A DNA stretch of 32,172 nucleotides from Hyphomonadaceae bacterium (GTDB lineage Bacteria > Pseudomonadota > Alphaproteobacteria > Caulobacterales > Aquidulcibacteraceae): NCBI GenBank assembly GCA_020848895.1, contig JADLHI010000038.1:1-32172 (forward strand), in the 5' to 3' direction. This document shows, in pieces, positions 1 to 6,703 of the stretch. The number at the start of each line of letters is the position of its first letter. Position 1 is the stretch's first letter. Made by a program: the position numbers and the translations under genes. The notes under the pieces were generated by a model. It saw only the letters and a list, made by a program, of their open reading frames with translations, ran no database searches and was not told where the DNA came from.

Positions 1-164
1 CGCACGGTGAAATCAAGCTGCCGGGTGTCGCGGATCGCTTCTACGATAGCGCCGTCGGCGCGCACTTGCGTATTGGGCTGGAGACGATTGCGTTGTTGAA
101 GAAAAACCGCGATCGCTTGCATAGCCGTAAGCTGCGCGCGTTCGATGAGCCGCCGTTTCGCTAA
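1..164 (+). CDS. 3' end of an unrecognised protein (start outside window)
   Basis: An open frame (third frame of the window) runs from the left edge to a TAA at 162-164 and gives 53 C-terminal residues, including GEIKLPGVADRFYD and LRIGLETIALLKKNRDRLH and ending in DEPPFR. The tail is basic and soluble, with no membrane segment. I do not recognise the family from this fragment. Coding is supported by typical local codon use, by the stop being followed closely by a hairpin (171-194), and by lack of any competing frame. The remainder lies upstream of the window. Confidence 0.6.
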   Translation, partial: HGEIKLPGVADRFYDSAVGAHLRIGLETIALLKKNRDRLHSRKLRAFDEPPFR

Positions 165-170
165 AAGCAA

Positions 171-194
171 CGGGCCCGCCCTTGGGCAGGCCCG
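171..194 (+). terminator. Hairpin after the partial gene
   Basis: An 11-bp stem (CGGGCCCGCCC, loop TT, GGGCAGGCCCG, one mismatch) lies 7 bp after the stop of the partial gene. No clean T run follows on the plus strand, so it may be a weak or Rho-assisted terminator. Confidence 0.5.
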
Positions 195-204
195 CGTCTA
201 TCTC

Positions 205-242
205 CAAAAATGAAAACGCCGCCACGCGTGAGCGTGACGGCG
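205..242 (-). terminator. Terminator of the OmpA-family lipoprotein gene
   Basis: On the minus strand CGCCGTCACG pairs with CGTGGCGGCG (10 bp, one G-T pair) over a short loop, followed by TTTTCATTTTTGG. It lies about 20 bp after the OmpA-family stop and faces the hairpin at 171-194, as expected between convergent genes. Confidence 0.75.
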
Positions 243-263
243 CCTTCGGTCGACTTACGTCAA

Positions 264-920
264 TTAGCCTTGGAAAGCGCTGATATACACTTCCACGCGG
301 CGGTTTTGGGCGCGGCCGGAATCGGTCTCGTTTGAGGCGATCGGCTCACGTTCGCCGTGGCCTTCCTTCAAAATACGCACGCTTTGCACGCCGCCGCTTT
401 GCAGCAGGCTGGCAACGTTGTCGGCGCGGCGTCGCGACAGGTCGAGGTTGTAGTCATCAGGGCCGACGGAGTCGGCGTGGCCGATCACGTCAACGGTGGT
501 TTGGTCATAGGTGCGCAGAACGCCGCCGGTGTCGCGCAGCGTGCCGACGAATTGGCTCTTCACGGTGTCACGGTTGAAATCGAACGTGAGGTCGGCCGGG
601 AAGATCAGGCGGATGCGCGATTGGCTGACGCGTTCGACGTTGACGCCGGTGCCGGCGAGACGCTCGCGCAGGTTTTGATAGGTGCGGTCCATGTAATTGC
701 CGATGGCGGCGCCGCCGAGCGCGCCGATGCCGGCGCCGATCATGGCGTTGCGGCGGTCATCGCCGCCCGCGAGCGTGCCGGCCGCCGCGCCAACGATCGC
801 GCCGATGATGGCGCCATTTGCGGTGCGGTTCGGTTCGCGTTCGCCGGTGACCGGATCGACGGTGGTGCAACCCACGACCAACATCAAAGCAGCGAGAGCT
901 GCGGAAGCTTTGCGAAACAT
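264..920 (-). CDS. OmpA-family lipoprotein with glycine-zipper segment
   Basis: The predicted product is a 218-residue outer-membrane lipoprotein that would tether the envelope to peptidoglycan. It begins MFRKASAALAALML and has a lipobox ending VVGC (Cys near residue 18). Residues about 35-75 are a glycine-zipper-like hydrophobic stretch (AIIGAIVGAAAGTLAGG, then a second Gly/Ala-rich block). The C-terminal half is an OmpA-like peptidoglycan-binding domain with DVIGHADSVGPDDYN, LSRRRADNVASLL and GRAQNRRVEV. This resembles the YiaD family. The start at 920 is chosen because GGAGGG lies 5 bp upstream; a longer frame reaches 1010 but would bury the signal peptide. The SRPBCC gene lies upstream on the same strand with a 92-bp gap. 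The specific role is not known. Confidence 0.92.
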   Translation of the reverse strand: MFRKASAALAALMLVVGCTTVDPVTGEREPNRTANGAIIGAIVGAAAGTLAGGDDRRNAMIGAGIGALGGAAIGNYMDRTYQNLRERLAGTGVNVERVSQSRIRLIFPADLTFDFNRDTVKSQFVGTLRDTGGVLRTYDQTTVDVIGHADSVGPDDYNLDLSRRRADNVASLLQSGGVQSVRILKEGHGEREPIASNETDSGRAQNRRVEVYISAFQG

Positions 921-1012
921 GGAATCCCTCCAAAAGAAGACGGGCGCGGGGTACGGCCCGATCCGGTCGGGAACATGGCGCCGGTGCGATGAGCCTGCGC
1001 TGAACGCCAAGC

Positions 1013-1555
1013 TCAGTCGGCGGTTCCCGAACTCGTTAAGCGACGTAAGCGCTCGAATTGTTCCATCAAGACGCTATCCACAGGGGCCGCGATCTGATCG
1101 AGGTGAAGGCTCGCATCACCTGTAACGCGATAAGTCAGTGTGAGTTTCGCGCCATTGGGGCGTGGCTCGATGGTGAACGTCATCACGCCTGTAACGCCCA
1201 TTTCTTGAAGTGGCCCGAGGCTGCCGGCGAGGCGCAGCGTGCGCACACCATCGCGCTCCATCACCATGACGACGCGCATGTGCTCGATGGATTGATGGTT
1301 GCCCCAGCGTTCGCACCAGCATCCGCCAGCGCGTGCATCGAGCCGAAGGTTCGATGCGTCGCCGGAATAGGTGTGCTCCGAATTCCACCAGCGGTCGACG
1401 CGCCTCACGTTGCGCCACACCTCCGCAGGCGTGGCGGCGATTTCGGTTTCAGCGTGGATGACGAAGCTTGTCGGCGACGATGACGCCACCTCGGCCCGCG
1501 CCGCGGGGGCCCAGAATAGGGCCGCCGCTATGAATGCCAGGGCAAATGGGCGCAT
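1013..1555 (-). CDS. Secreted SRPBCC (START-like) family protein
   Basis: This 180-residue protein has a signal peptide (MRPFALAFIAAALFWAPAARA, likely cleaved after ARA) followed by an SRPBCC/polyketide-cyclase-like fold. Visible hallmarks are the N-terminal strand ATPAEVWRNVRRVDRWW, a central VMVMERDGVRTLRLAG, and GAKLTLTYRVTG near the end with a C-terminal helix. The fold binds hydrophobic ligands in a deep cavity, but no substrate can be inferred. The start is supported by AAGGAG about 9 bp upstream. The gene is transcribed away from the kinase-like gene, and two tandem palindromes (1569-1607) lie directly in front of it, so it may be controlled by a dimeric repressor. A periplasmic location is inferred from the signal peptide only. 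Confidence 0.85.
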   Translation of the reverse strand: MRPFALAFIAAALFWAPAARAEVASSSPTSFVIHAETEIAATPAEVWRNVRRVDRWWNSEHTYSGDASNLRLDARAGGCWCERWGNHQSIEHMRVVMVMERDGVRTLRLAGSLGPLQEMGVTGVMTFTIEPRPNGAKLTLTYRVTGDASLHLDQIAAPVDSVLMEQFERLRRLTSSGTAD

Positions 1556-1568
1556 CGGGGTGTTCTCC

Positions 1569-1607
1569 TTGAATGATCGGTCAACACCGCTTTGAGCGAC
1601 CGTTCAA
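1569..1607. promoter_or_regulatory. Two tandem TTGA-N8-TCAA palindromes (operator-like)
   Basis: Two 16-bp imperfect palindromes lie at 1569-1584 (TTGAATGATCGGTCAA) and 1592-1607 (TTGAGCGACCGTTCAA). They agree at 12 of 16 positions, and starts are 23 bp apart, about two helical turns. They sit between the divergent SRPBCC and kinase-like genes. The shape TTGA-n-CG-rich-TCAA is typical of sites bound by dimeric TetR-type repressors. No repressor gene is next to it in this window. Confidence 0.5.
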
Positions 1608-1642
1608 GAGAGCGTCCCGTCTTAACCAAAGTTCAGGAGGCA

Positions 1643-3019
1643 ATGGTCACAATCGGCCCCGATTTGACACCGGTTGCCGCGCCCCCCGTGCTCGACCGCG
1701 CCAAGCGCGCCCGCGCCTTGGCGAATGTCGGACGCGCGCGCGTCGCGAACACCTGGTTGCGGCTCTGCGCCTGCGCGATCGTCGCGGCGGTCGCGACGTC
1801 GGTGGTGGGGTCGATCACGCCGCTCATGTGGTGGGCGGGCCTCGTTCCGGTGCTGTTGCTGGATCGATGGTTGTTCCAGCGTTTGCTGAAGACCTGCGCT
1901 GCCGGCGATGCGCCGCGCGCGATACCGCGCCTTCTCATTTGGACCTTCGCGCAAAACCTCTACGGCAACCTCGTTGCGGTGATGCTGTGGTTCTCGCCTT
2001 ATGTGCCGGGGGAGACGCTCGCGATCATCTATCTGTTCGGCGCGTTGGCGAACGCGGCGGCGACGTTGCGCTCTTCGGTTTCGCTCTCGATCGCGGGTGC
2101 TGGATCGACCGTTCTATTCTTGCTCGGCCTGCCGTTGGCGGAATACCTGCTCAACGGCGCGCGCAATCCGCTCGATCTGATGCCGCTGATGGGCGGCCTG
2201 TTGTTGCTGGCGTTCGGCGTCAATCTTTGGAAGAGCTTGCTTGCTTCGGACGCAGCGCAGCTTGAAGCGGAAGCCGCAGTGTTGCGCGAACGGCAAGCCG
2301 CGGCCGCGGCATCGGCCGCGAAAAGCCGCGTTATTCAGCGTATGAACGATGAATTGCGCACGCCGATGTCGGCCTTGACGGGCGCGGCCGAGCATTTGCG
2401 GCGCGCCGCGCAATCGCCGCAAGCGCGCGCGCATATCGCGACGATCGTGCAAGCTGGCGAAGTGCTGCGCCTGGTGCTGAACGATCTTTCCGATCTCGAT
2501 CGGCTCGAGAATGGGCAGGTGCGTATCGAGGCGCGGCCGACGGATCCACGGGAGATGCTGCGCGGTGTCGTCAGCGCATTTCGTGCGGCGGCGCAGGACA
2601 AGGATCTTGAACTCTTCGTCGATGTCGATCCCGGCGCGCCGGCTTTGCTCGAGATCGACGCGGCGCGCGTGCGCCAAGTGCTGTTCAACCTGCTCGCCAA
2701 CGCGATCCGCTACACCACGCACGGGGGCGTGCGCGTGCGCATGAGCGCGCAGCCGATTGGCGGCGGGCTGGCGCGTCTCAATGTGATTATCGCCGATACG
2801 GGCGCGGGCATGTCGCGTTCGCAGTTGGCGCTGATCTTCGGGCGTGAGCGGCTGTGTGCGGACGGCGAAGGGCCGGGGCTTGGGCTGGCGATTTCGCTGC
2901 GCCTGGCCAAGCTCATGGGCGCCAAGCTCACGGCCAAGAGCGAGTTGGGCGAAGGCTCGGTGTTTGCGTTCACGCTCGATGCGCCGATTGCGGCGTCGCA
3001 AGCCAGTTCAGCCGCCTAG
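1643..3019 (+). CDS. Membrane histidine-kinase-like protein with His-to-Asp change in the H box
   Basis: The product (458 residues from ATG 1643) has an N-terminal membrane region of about five or six hydrophobic segments, a coiled coil (about LEAEAAVLRERQAAAAA), a DHp-like helix and a HATPase_c domain. The ATPase motifs are intact: N box VRQVLFNLLANAIRYT, G1 DTGAGM, G2 GPGLGLAIS. In the DHp domain the usual SHELRTP reads NDELRTP; the phospho-acceptor His is Asp (codon GAT at 2348-2350). The protein therefore probably cannot autophosphorylate normally and could be a pseudokinase or regulator of another kinase. A TTG at 1592 would add 17 residues but falls inside a palindrome; ATG 1643 has AGGAGG only 2 bp upstream, so the exact start is uncertain. 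No response regulator is adjacent. Confidence 0.85.
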   Translation: MVTIGPDLTPVAAPPVLDRAKRARALANVGRARVANTWLRLCACAIVAAVATSVVGSITPLMWWAGLVPVLLLDRWLFQRLLKTCAAGDAPRAIPRLLIWTFAQNLYGNLVAVMLWFSPYVPGETLAIIYLFGALANAAATLRSSVSLSIAGAGSTVLFLLGLPLAEYLLNGARNPLDLMPLMGGLLLLAFGVNLWKSLLASDAAQLEAEAAVLRERQAAAAASAAKSRVIQRMNDELRTPMSALTGAAEHLRRAAQSPQARAHIATIVQAGEVLRLVLNDLSDLDRLENGQVRIEARPTDPREMLRGVVSAFRAAAQDKDLELFVDVDPGAPALLEIDAARVRQVLFNLLANAIRYTTHGGVRVRMSAQPIGGGLARLNVIIADTGAGMSRSQLALIFGRERLCADGEGPGLGLAISLRLAKLMGAKLTAKSELGEGSVFAFTLDAPIAASQASSAA

Positions 3020-3058
3020 GGTCGCCCGCTTGACGCCTGAGTGCAGGCATGTTCTGCT

Positions 3059-3077
3059 ATTGCGAGTGATTTGCAAT
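3059..3077. promoter_or_regulatory. Fur/Irr-box-like palindrome
   Basis: The 19-bp sequence ATTGCGAGTGATTTGCAAT is symmetric at all outer positions (pattern ATTGCnAnTnAnTnGCAAT). It resembles alphaproteobacterial iron-responsive Fur boxes of the form TTGCnAATnATTnGCAA. It lies 40 bp after the kinase-like gene and 13 bp before the ATG of a small ORF. Binding is inferred from sequence pattern only. Confidence 0.5.
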
Positions 3078-3089
3078 AAGGGTAAGGCG

Positions 3090-3299
3090 ATGTTCGCCGT
3101 CGCTGCATTGCTGGGTCCGTCCGCCGATGCGGCGCCTGCGCTCCGTTTGATCGGGGCGGCGCCGCTAGCGGCCTTGATGGCGGCGGCGCGGGAAGAAATG
3201 GGGCGGGAGCGCGCATCCTCCTCCCGCGTCGCTGACGCCCCGAACTCTGCCCTCGCCCGCGGATCGGCCCCGCGGGCGAGGGCGGAGCGCCAGCGTTAG
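3090..3299 (+). CDS. Possible small Ala/Arg-rich protein (69 aa), unknown
   Basis: A frame starts at ATG 3090 with a weak purine run (AAGG) upstream and ends with TAG at 3297-3299. The product starts MFAVAALLGPSADAAPALRL, has a hydrophobic N-terminal half and an Arg/Ala/Ser-rich C-terminal half. I recognise no family. In its favour is the Fur-box-like palindrome just upstream. Against it, the last third encodes a perfect 14-bp hairpin (3249-3283), so the transcript could instead be a non-coding RNA. This covers the otherwise gene-free stretch 3020-3336. Confidence 0.3.
   Translation: MFAVAALLGPSADAAPALRLIGAAPLAALMAAAREEMGRERASSSRVADAPNSALARGSAPRARAERQR
3249..3283. terminator. Perfect 14-bp hairpin
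   Basis: GCCCTCGCCCGCGG at 3249-3262 pairs exactly with CCGCGGGCGAGGGC at 3270-3283 over a 7-nt loop. There is no T run after it. It may end the transcript that begins near the Fur-box-like site, or be an intergenic palindrome. Confidence 0.4.
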
Positions 3300-3302
3300 A
3301 AA

Positions 3303-3334
3303 CTTGGACCGCCGCGCCTCGCCGGCGGTCCAAG
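3303..3334. repeat. Small palindrome at a convergent junction (relative of the GGACCGCCGGCG family)
   Basis: CTTGGACCGCCG and CGGCGGTCCAAG form a perfect 12-bp stem over GCCTCGC-type loop sequence. The core GGACCGCCG..CCGGCGGTCC is shared with the long elements at 10835-10935 and 15798-15863. It lies 2 bp before the vsr stop, so it may act as a terminator in both directions. Confidence 0.55.
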
Positions 3335-3336
3335 CG

Positions 3337-3753
3337 TTAGCGTAGAAATTTTGCCAGCTTGCGTACGAGTTGATCGCGGTCGCGTGTCTCGCATTCCCAA
3401 ACCACCAGTGTTGACCAGCCGTCGGCGCGGAGCGTCTTCAGCGTTGCGCGATCGCGCGCGACATTGCGGTTGATCTTGGCGCGCCAATAAGCGGCGTTGT
3501 CTTTCGGTTGGCGTGCGCCGCGCTTGCAATCGTGGCCGTGCCAGAAGCAGCCATGAACGAAGACGGCCTTGCGCATCGCGCCGAAGACGAGATCGGGTTT
3601 GCCGGGAAGAGAAGCGCCGTTGAGGCGATAGCGGCGTGCATAGCCAAGCTCGCGCACGGCGGCGCGGACGGTGAGTTCAGGCGCGGTGTCGCGCGATTTC
3701 ACCGCACGCATCACGGCGGAACGTTTTGCGGGATCGAAAACGTCGGCGCGCAT
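3337..3753 (-). CDS. vsr: Very short patch repair endonuclease
   Basis: Vsr nicks 5' of the T in T:G mismatches that arise when a 5-methylcytosine made by the partner methyltransferase deaminates, starting short-patch repair. The 138-residue product has the usual family length and motifs: MRAVKSRDTAPEL near the N-terminus, the catalytic Asp in GKPDLVF, and HGCFWHGHDC supplying the catalytic His and the structural zinc ligands, with the further Cys in VVWECET. YWRAKINRNVARD is also characteristic. Its ATG directly follows the methyltransferase TAA (TAAATG on the minus strand), so the two genes are surely co-transcribed and probably translationally coupled. No ribosome binding site of its own is needed or seen. 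Identification is firm; the target sequence depends on the methyltransferase and cannot be read here. Confidence 0.96.
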   Translation of the reverse strand: MRADVFDPAKRSAVMRAVKSRDTAPELTVRAAVRELGYARRYRLNGASLPGKPDLVFGAMRKAVFVHGCFWHGHDCKRGARQPKDNAAYWRAKINRNVARDRATLKTLRADGWSTLVVWECETRDRDQLVRKLAKFLR

Positions 3754-4893
3754 TTAGGCGCTCTTGCGGTTTGCCGCGGCGCCGGAGAGCGGCGCCAGCA
3801 GATGCTGCGACAGCCAGCGCACGACCGGCACGCAGACAGCATCGCCGACCAAGTGCAGCGCTGCGGTTTGGCTGCTTGGCAGCGGATAGTATTCGGGAAC
3901 GCCCATGAGCCGCGCGGCTTCGCGCGGTGAGAGCAGACGCGAGCGAATTTGCTTACCTTCGACGAAGAGCAAGATTTGGCGGCTTGAGCCGCCCGCGGGC
4001 GTGCGCAAACAGCCGGCGAGGCCGTCAAAGCGCGCTTCGGCGCGCTGGATGCGCTCGCCGTGTTCGATGCGGATGCGGCGGAAGACGGCGCCGACTTCGC
4101 GGCGTCCGCCTTCCTGCAGCGCTTCGAGGCGTGCGCGTTGCAGCGGACTCATCTGCGAAACGAGCTTGGCCGTTTGCTCTTCGCTGTTCCAGGCATCGCT
4201 GTGCTCGTCGAGCAGATCGGCGAGCCGCGTGTTGCGCTTGGCGGGCGCATCGAGGCGCCACCAGACATAGCGCTTGCGCAGCGCGTCGGGCAGACGCGCG
4301 ACGACATTGCGCAGGCTTTGCGAATGAAACGGCTCGCTCGGTCCGGCGGCGACGAGGTGCGCCGGCGGATTGCGCGTGGCGATGATGAAGAGGCGCGGGC
4401 GCGATTGCGGCGTGAACAAAGCGGCATCGATCTCCAGCGCGCCAGCGCGATAGCCGAGATCGTCGAGCGCGTGGATAAGTGCGGCGAAGTCGGCGCCGCC
4501 GTGCGAACTCAGAAGGCCGCTGACGTTTTCAAGCGCCAGTACGTCGGGCGCGCGGCCCTCGTGCCCCAGTTTTTCGATCAGCGCGTGGAAGCCCCAGAAC
4601 GCGCCCGAGCGCGGCGCCGCCAAACCTCGGCGAGCGCCAGCGAGTGAGAGGTCCTGACAGGGGAACGACGCCCAAGCCAAAGCCGCCTTGCCGGGCAGCT
4701 TTGCCGGCGTGAGCTTCCAGATGTCGCCTTCATGCATGTCGTCGCCGGGCGGAAACGCCGCGCGGTAGGCCTTTGCCTTTGACGGATCGAGGTCATTGGC
4801 GAAAACGCAAGCGAAGTCCGGCTCCAGGCCAAGCCGGGCAAGGCCGCCGCCCGCGAAAAACTCCCACAGTGGGGCGCCGGAATCACGCTGCAT
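3754..4893 (-). CDS. Solitary DNA (cytosine-5) methyltransferase
   Basis: This 379-residue enzyme transfers a methyl group from S-adenosylmethionine to C5 of cytosine. Motif I is LWEFFAGGGLARLGL (residues 9-23), motif IV has the catalytic Cys79 in FPCQDLS, motif VI is ENV at 122-124, motif VIII is QSRPRLFIIA, and the C-terminal motifs IX/X are LSPREAARLMGVPEYYP and HLVGDAVCVPVV. The part between VIII and IX is the target-recognition region. The vsr gene follows without a gap. No restriction endonuclease gene is visible on either side, so it looks like a solitary Dcm-like enzyme kept with its repair partner rather than an active restriction system. The start has no clear Shine-Dalgarno; a TATACT lies just upstream in the divergent promoter region shared with the lipoprotein gene at 4962. 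Confidence 0.95.
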   Translation of the reverse strand: MQRDSGAPLWEFFAGGGLARLGLEPDFACVFANDLDPSKAKAYRAAFPPGDDMHEGDIWKLTPAKLPGKAALAWASFPCQDLSLAGARRGLAAPRSGAFWGFHALIEKLGHEGRAPDVLALENVSGLLSSHGGADFAALIHALDDLGYRAGALEIDAALFTPQSRPRLFIIATRNPPAHLVAAGPSEPFHSQSLRNVVARLPDALRKRYVWWRLDAPAKRNTRLADLLDEHSDAWNSEEQTAKLVSQMSPLQRARLEALQEGGRREVGAVFRRIRIEHGERIQRAEARFDGLAGCLRTPAGGSSRQILLFVEGKQIRSRLLSPREAARLMGVPEYYPLPSSQTAALHLVGDAVCVPVVRWLSQHLLAPLSGAAANRKSA

Positions 4894-4961
4894 GGGGCTA
4901 TACTAACCCTTAGGAGGGTGCTGACATCTATCCAGATGCCAGAGCCAGAGGGGGAAAGCCG

Positions 4962-5807
4962 ATGCGGACCTTGATCCGCGGTGCGCTGATCGGGCTCATG
5001 CTGAGCGCCGCCGCACTGTCTGCATGCCAGCGCCAGGCGCCCTCGAGCGACGAAGCGCCGGGTGTGCCAAGCAACGCCGAACGTGAAGCTCAAATCGCCG
5101 CCGAAACCTTGGCGGCGTTGGGCGGGCCGGCGAATGCCGAGCAGCGCGCAGCGTATGAGGGTGAGTTCCAAGCGTCGGGCGGCATCGATGCGCTCGGCAG
5201 CGCCGAAGGCGCGTGGGAACTGACGCTGCTCAACGATTATGCGCAATTCACGCGCACGGGGCTCAGCGAAGATGGCGGCATTCCTGGCGAGCGCGATTAT
5301 CGCGAGCGCGGCATGCGCGTTGTGGCTGGCCCGCTCACCATTACGATTTCACAACAGCCATGCACAGCGAGTGGCGTTGAGTTGCCATATACCGCGAACA
5401 TCTTGTTCGAAGGCGTGCCTTATCAGGGCTGCGCGCGCCGCGGCGTGATTGAGGGCGAGCGGCCCACTTGGGCTTCGGTGCTTCCCGAATTGATGCCTGC
5501 GATCAATACGTGCGCGCAGCGGGCAACGTCGCGGCCGGTGCGGGTGACGTTTGCGTCGTCGCTGGATGAGGGCGAAGTGCTGGTGCGCGTGCGCGAAGCC
5601 AATGGCTCGCGGCGCGAGTGCATTGTCACCAACGGCGAGGTCTCGGTGTATGAGCCGCTCTCGGATGACGATCGCCGTAACGGCGAAGGCGATCCCGAGT
5701 TTCAGCCTGGCGGCTCACGGCCTGCCGCGCGCAATTGCCGGACGGTTGAAGCGGCGACCGATCGTGGCGGCGCGCAGTTGGGCTGGCTGATCCGTAGTAG
5801 CTGCTGA
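4962..5807 (+). CDS. Lipoprotein with COG3650-like domain
   Basis: The 281-residue product begins MRTLIRGALIGLMLSAAALSAC, a lipoprotein signal with Cys at residue 22. The middle contains GMRVVAGPLTITISQQPC and ELPYTANILFEGVPYQGCARR, which resembles small bacterial envelope domains of the COG3650 / META-like type that bind or scavenge at the cell surface. A second segment (LPELMPAINTCAQRA) carries further cysteines, so disulfides are likely. The start has AGGGGGA upstream at good spacing. It is divergent from the methyltransferase gene and ends 6 bp before a long palindrome. The function is unknown; the domain assignment is from memory of the pattern. Confidence 0.75.
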   Translation: MRTLIRGALIGLMLSAAALSACQRQAPSSDEAPGVPSNAEREAQIAAETLAALGGPANAEQRAAYEGEFQASGGIDALGSAEGAWELTLLNDYAQFTRTGLSEDGGIPGERDYRERGMRVVAGPLTITISQQPCTASGVELPYTANILFEGVPYQGCARRGVIEGERPTWASVLPELMPAINTCAQRATSRPVRVTFASSLDEGEVLVRVREANGSRRECIVTNGEVSVYEPLSDDDRRNGEGDPEFQPGGSRPAARNCRTVEAATDRGGAQLGWLIRSSC

Positions 5808-5813
5808 GTTTCC

Positions 5814-5915
5814 TATGGAGCGCCGGCGTCCCCGCCGGCAACGGCGTTAGAAGCGCGACAAGCGCCTGCGCGGTAGCAAGCGCCGAAATGCCGGCGAGGA
5901 CGCCGGCGCTCCATA
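5814..5915. repeat. Long palindromic element, copy 1 (convergent junction)
   Basis: TATGGAGCGCCGGCGTCCCC.. at 5814-5840 and its reverse complement at 5889-5915 match at 26 of 27 positions around a 48-bp loop. It fills the gap between two gene ends (plus 5807, minus 5939). The same element type is found at 10835-10935 and 15798-15863. Confidence 0.85.
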
Positions 5916-5938
5916 TTGCGAGTTGCGCTGCGCTCAGC

Positions 5939-6604
5939 TCACGTGAAGATGCCGTTGATCCATTGGATCGCGTGATCGATCACGGCGAAGCCGATGCGGG
6001 CGCCGAAATAGACGGACGCGACCGACGCAATCGCGGCAGGGATCGTCAGCAGCATGAGGACGCCGTCGCGTTGCAGCAACGCGAGTGACGTCATCGCCAC
6101 AGTCATGCCGGGCGGCCAGTTGGCGAACGGGATCGGCAGGATCAGCACCAGCGCCATCAGCAGCGTTTGCAGGCCGACGACGATGGTTGCCGGAAAGCGC
6201 GTGAGGCGCGACCAGCGCGGTTTGATGAGATATTCGACGCGCTTCAAAGACGGGATCGCCAGATGAAACGTGCGGCGCAGCGCCTCGCCGCTGACGCGCC
6301 ATTCGCGTACGCGCTTTGGCACCATGAGGCGGCGTGAGCCGAACACCATTTGCAAAGCCGGCGCCAGCATCAGCACGCCGAAAATGGTGGAAATGCCTGG
6401 CACGTTCGGGACGCACATGGGCAGCGCCAGCACCAGAAGCAGCATGCCGTGCGCGCGCGAATCCAGGCGGTCGATCAGTTCGCCGACGCTGACGGTTTCG
6501 CCCGGAAATGTCTCGATCAGGTCTTCGAGCAGTTCGGAAGCGGGCCGGCCGCGATCAGGCGTTGCGCCCGGATGGGCGGGGGAGGCGGGGACCGGCATAT
6601 CCAT
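5939..6604 (-). CDS. ExoD-family exopolysaccharide synthesis membrane protein
   Basis: The 221-residue product matches the ExoD family, membrane proteins first linked to rhizobial exopolysaccharide production and alkali tolerance. After a Pro-rich N-terminus come SVGELIDRLDSRAHGMLLLV and LALPMCVPNVPGISTIFGV, the characteristic ExoD signature, then several hydrophobic segments (LQTLLMALVLILPIPFANW, MLLTIPAAIASVASVYFGA). About four to five membrane spans are predicted. The biochemical activity of the family is not established. The start at 6604 has no clear Shine-Dalgarno; ATG at 6598 is an alternative. It converges on the lipoprotein gene across the palindromic element. Confidence 0.88.
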   Translation of the reverse strand: MDMPVPASPAHPGATPDRGRPASELLEDLIETFPGETVSVGELIDRLDSRAHGMLLLVLALPMCVPNVPGISTIFGVLMLAPALQMVFGSRRLMVPKRVREWRVSGEALRRTFHLAIPSLKRVEYLIKPRWSRLTRFPATIVVGLQTLLMALVLILPIPFANWPPGMTVAMTSLALLQRDGVLMLLTIPAAIASVASVYFGARIGFAVIDHAIQWINGIFT

Positions 6605-6703
6605 GTGAGGTATAGGGCGTCACATGGGGCGCCCACCTGGTTTTGGCGAGTCTTTAGCGACGTTCAGACAGCATCAACCATACGAGCGTAGCTCACGTGA
6701 TGC

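Noticed and set aside
3337..4893. Full restriction-modification system
   Set aside because: No restriction endonuclease gene is next to the methyltransferase and vsr; the neighbours are a lipoprotein gene and a kinase-like gene.
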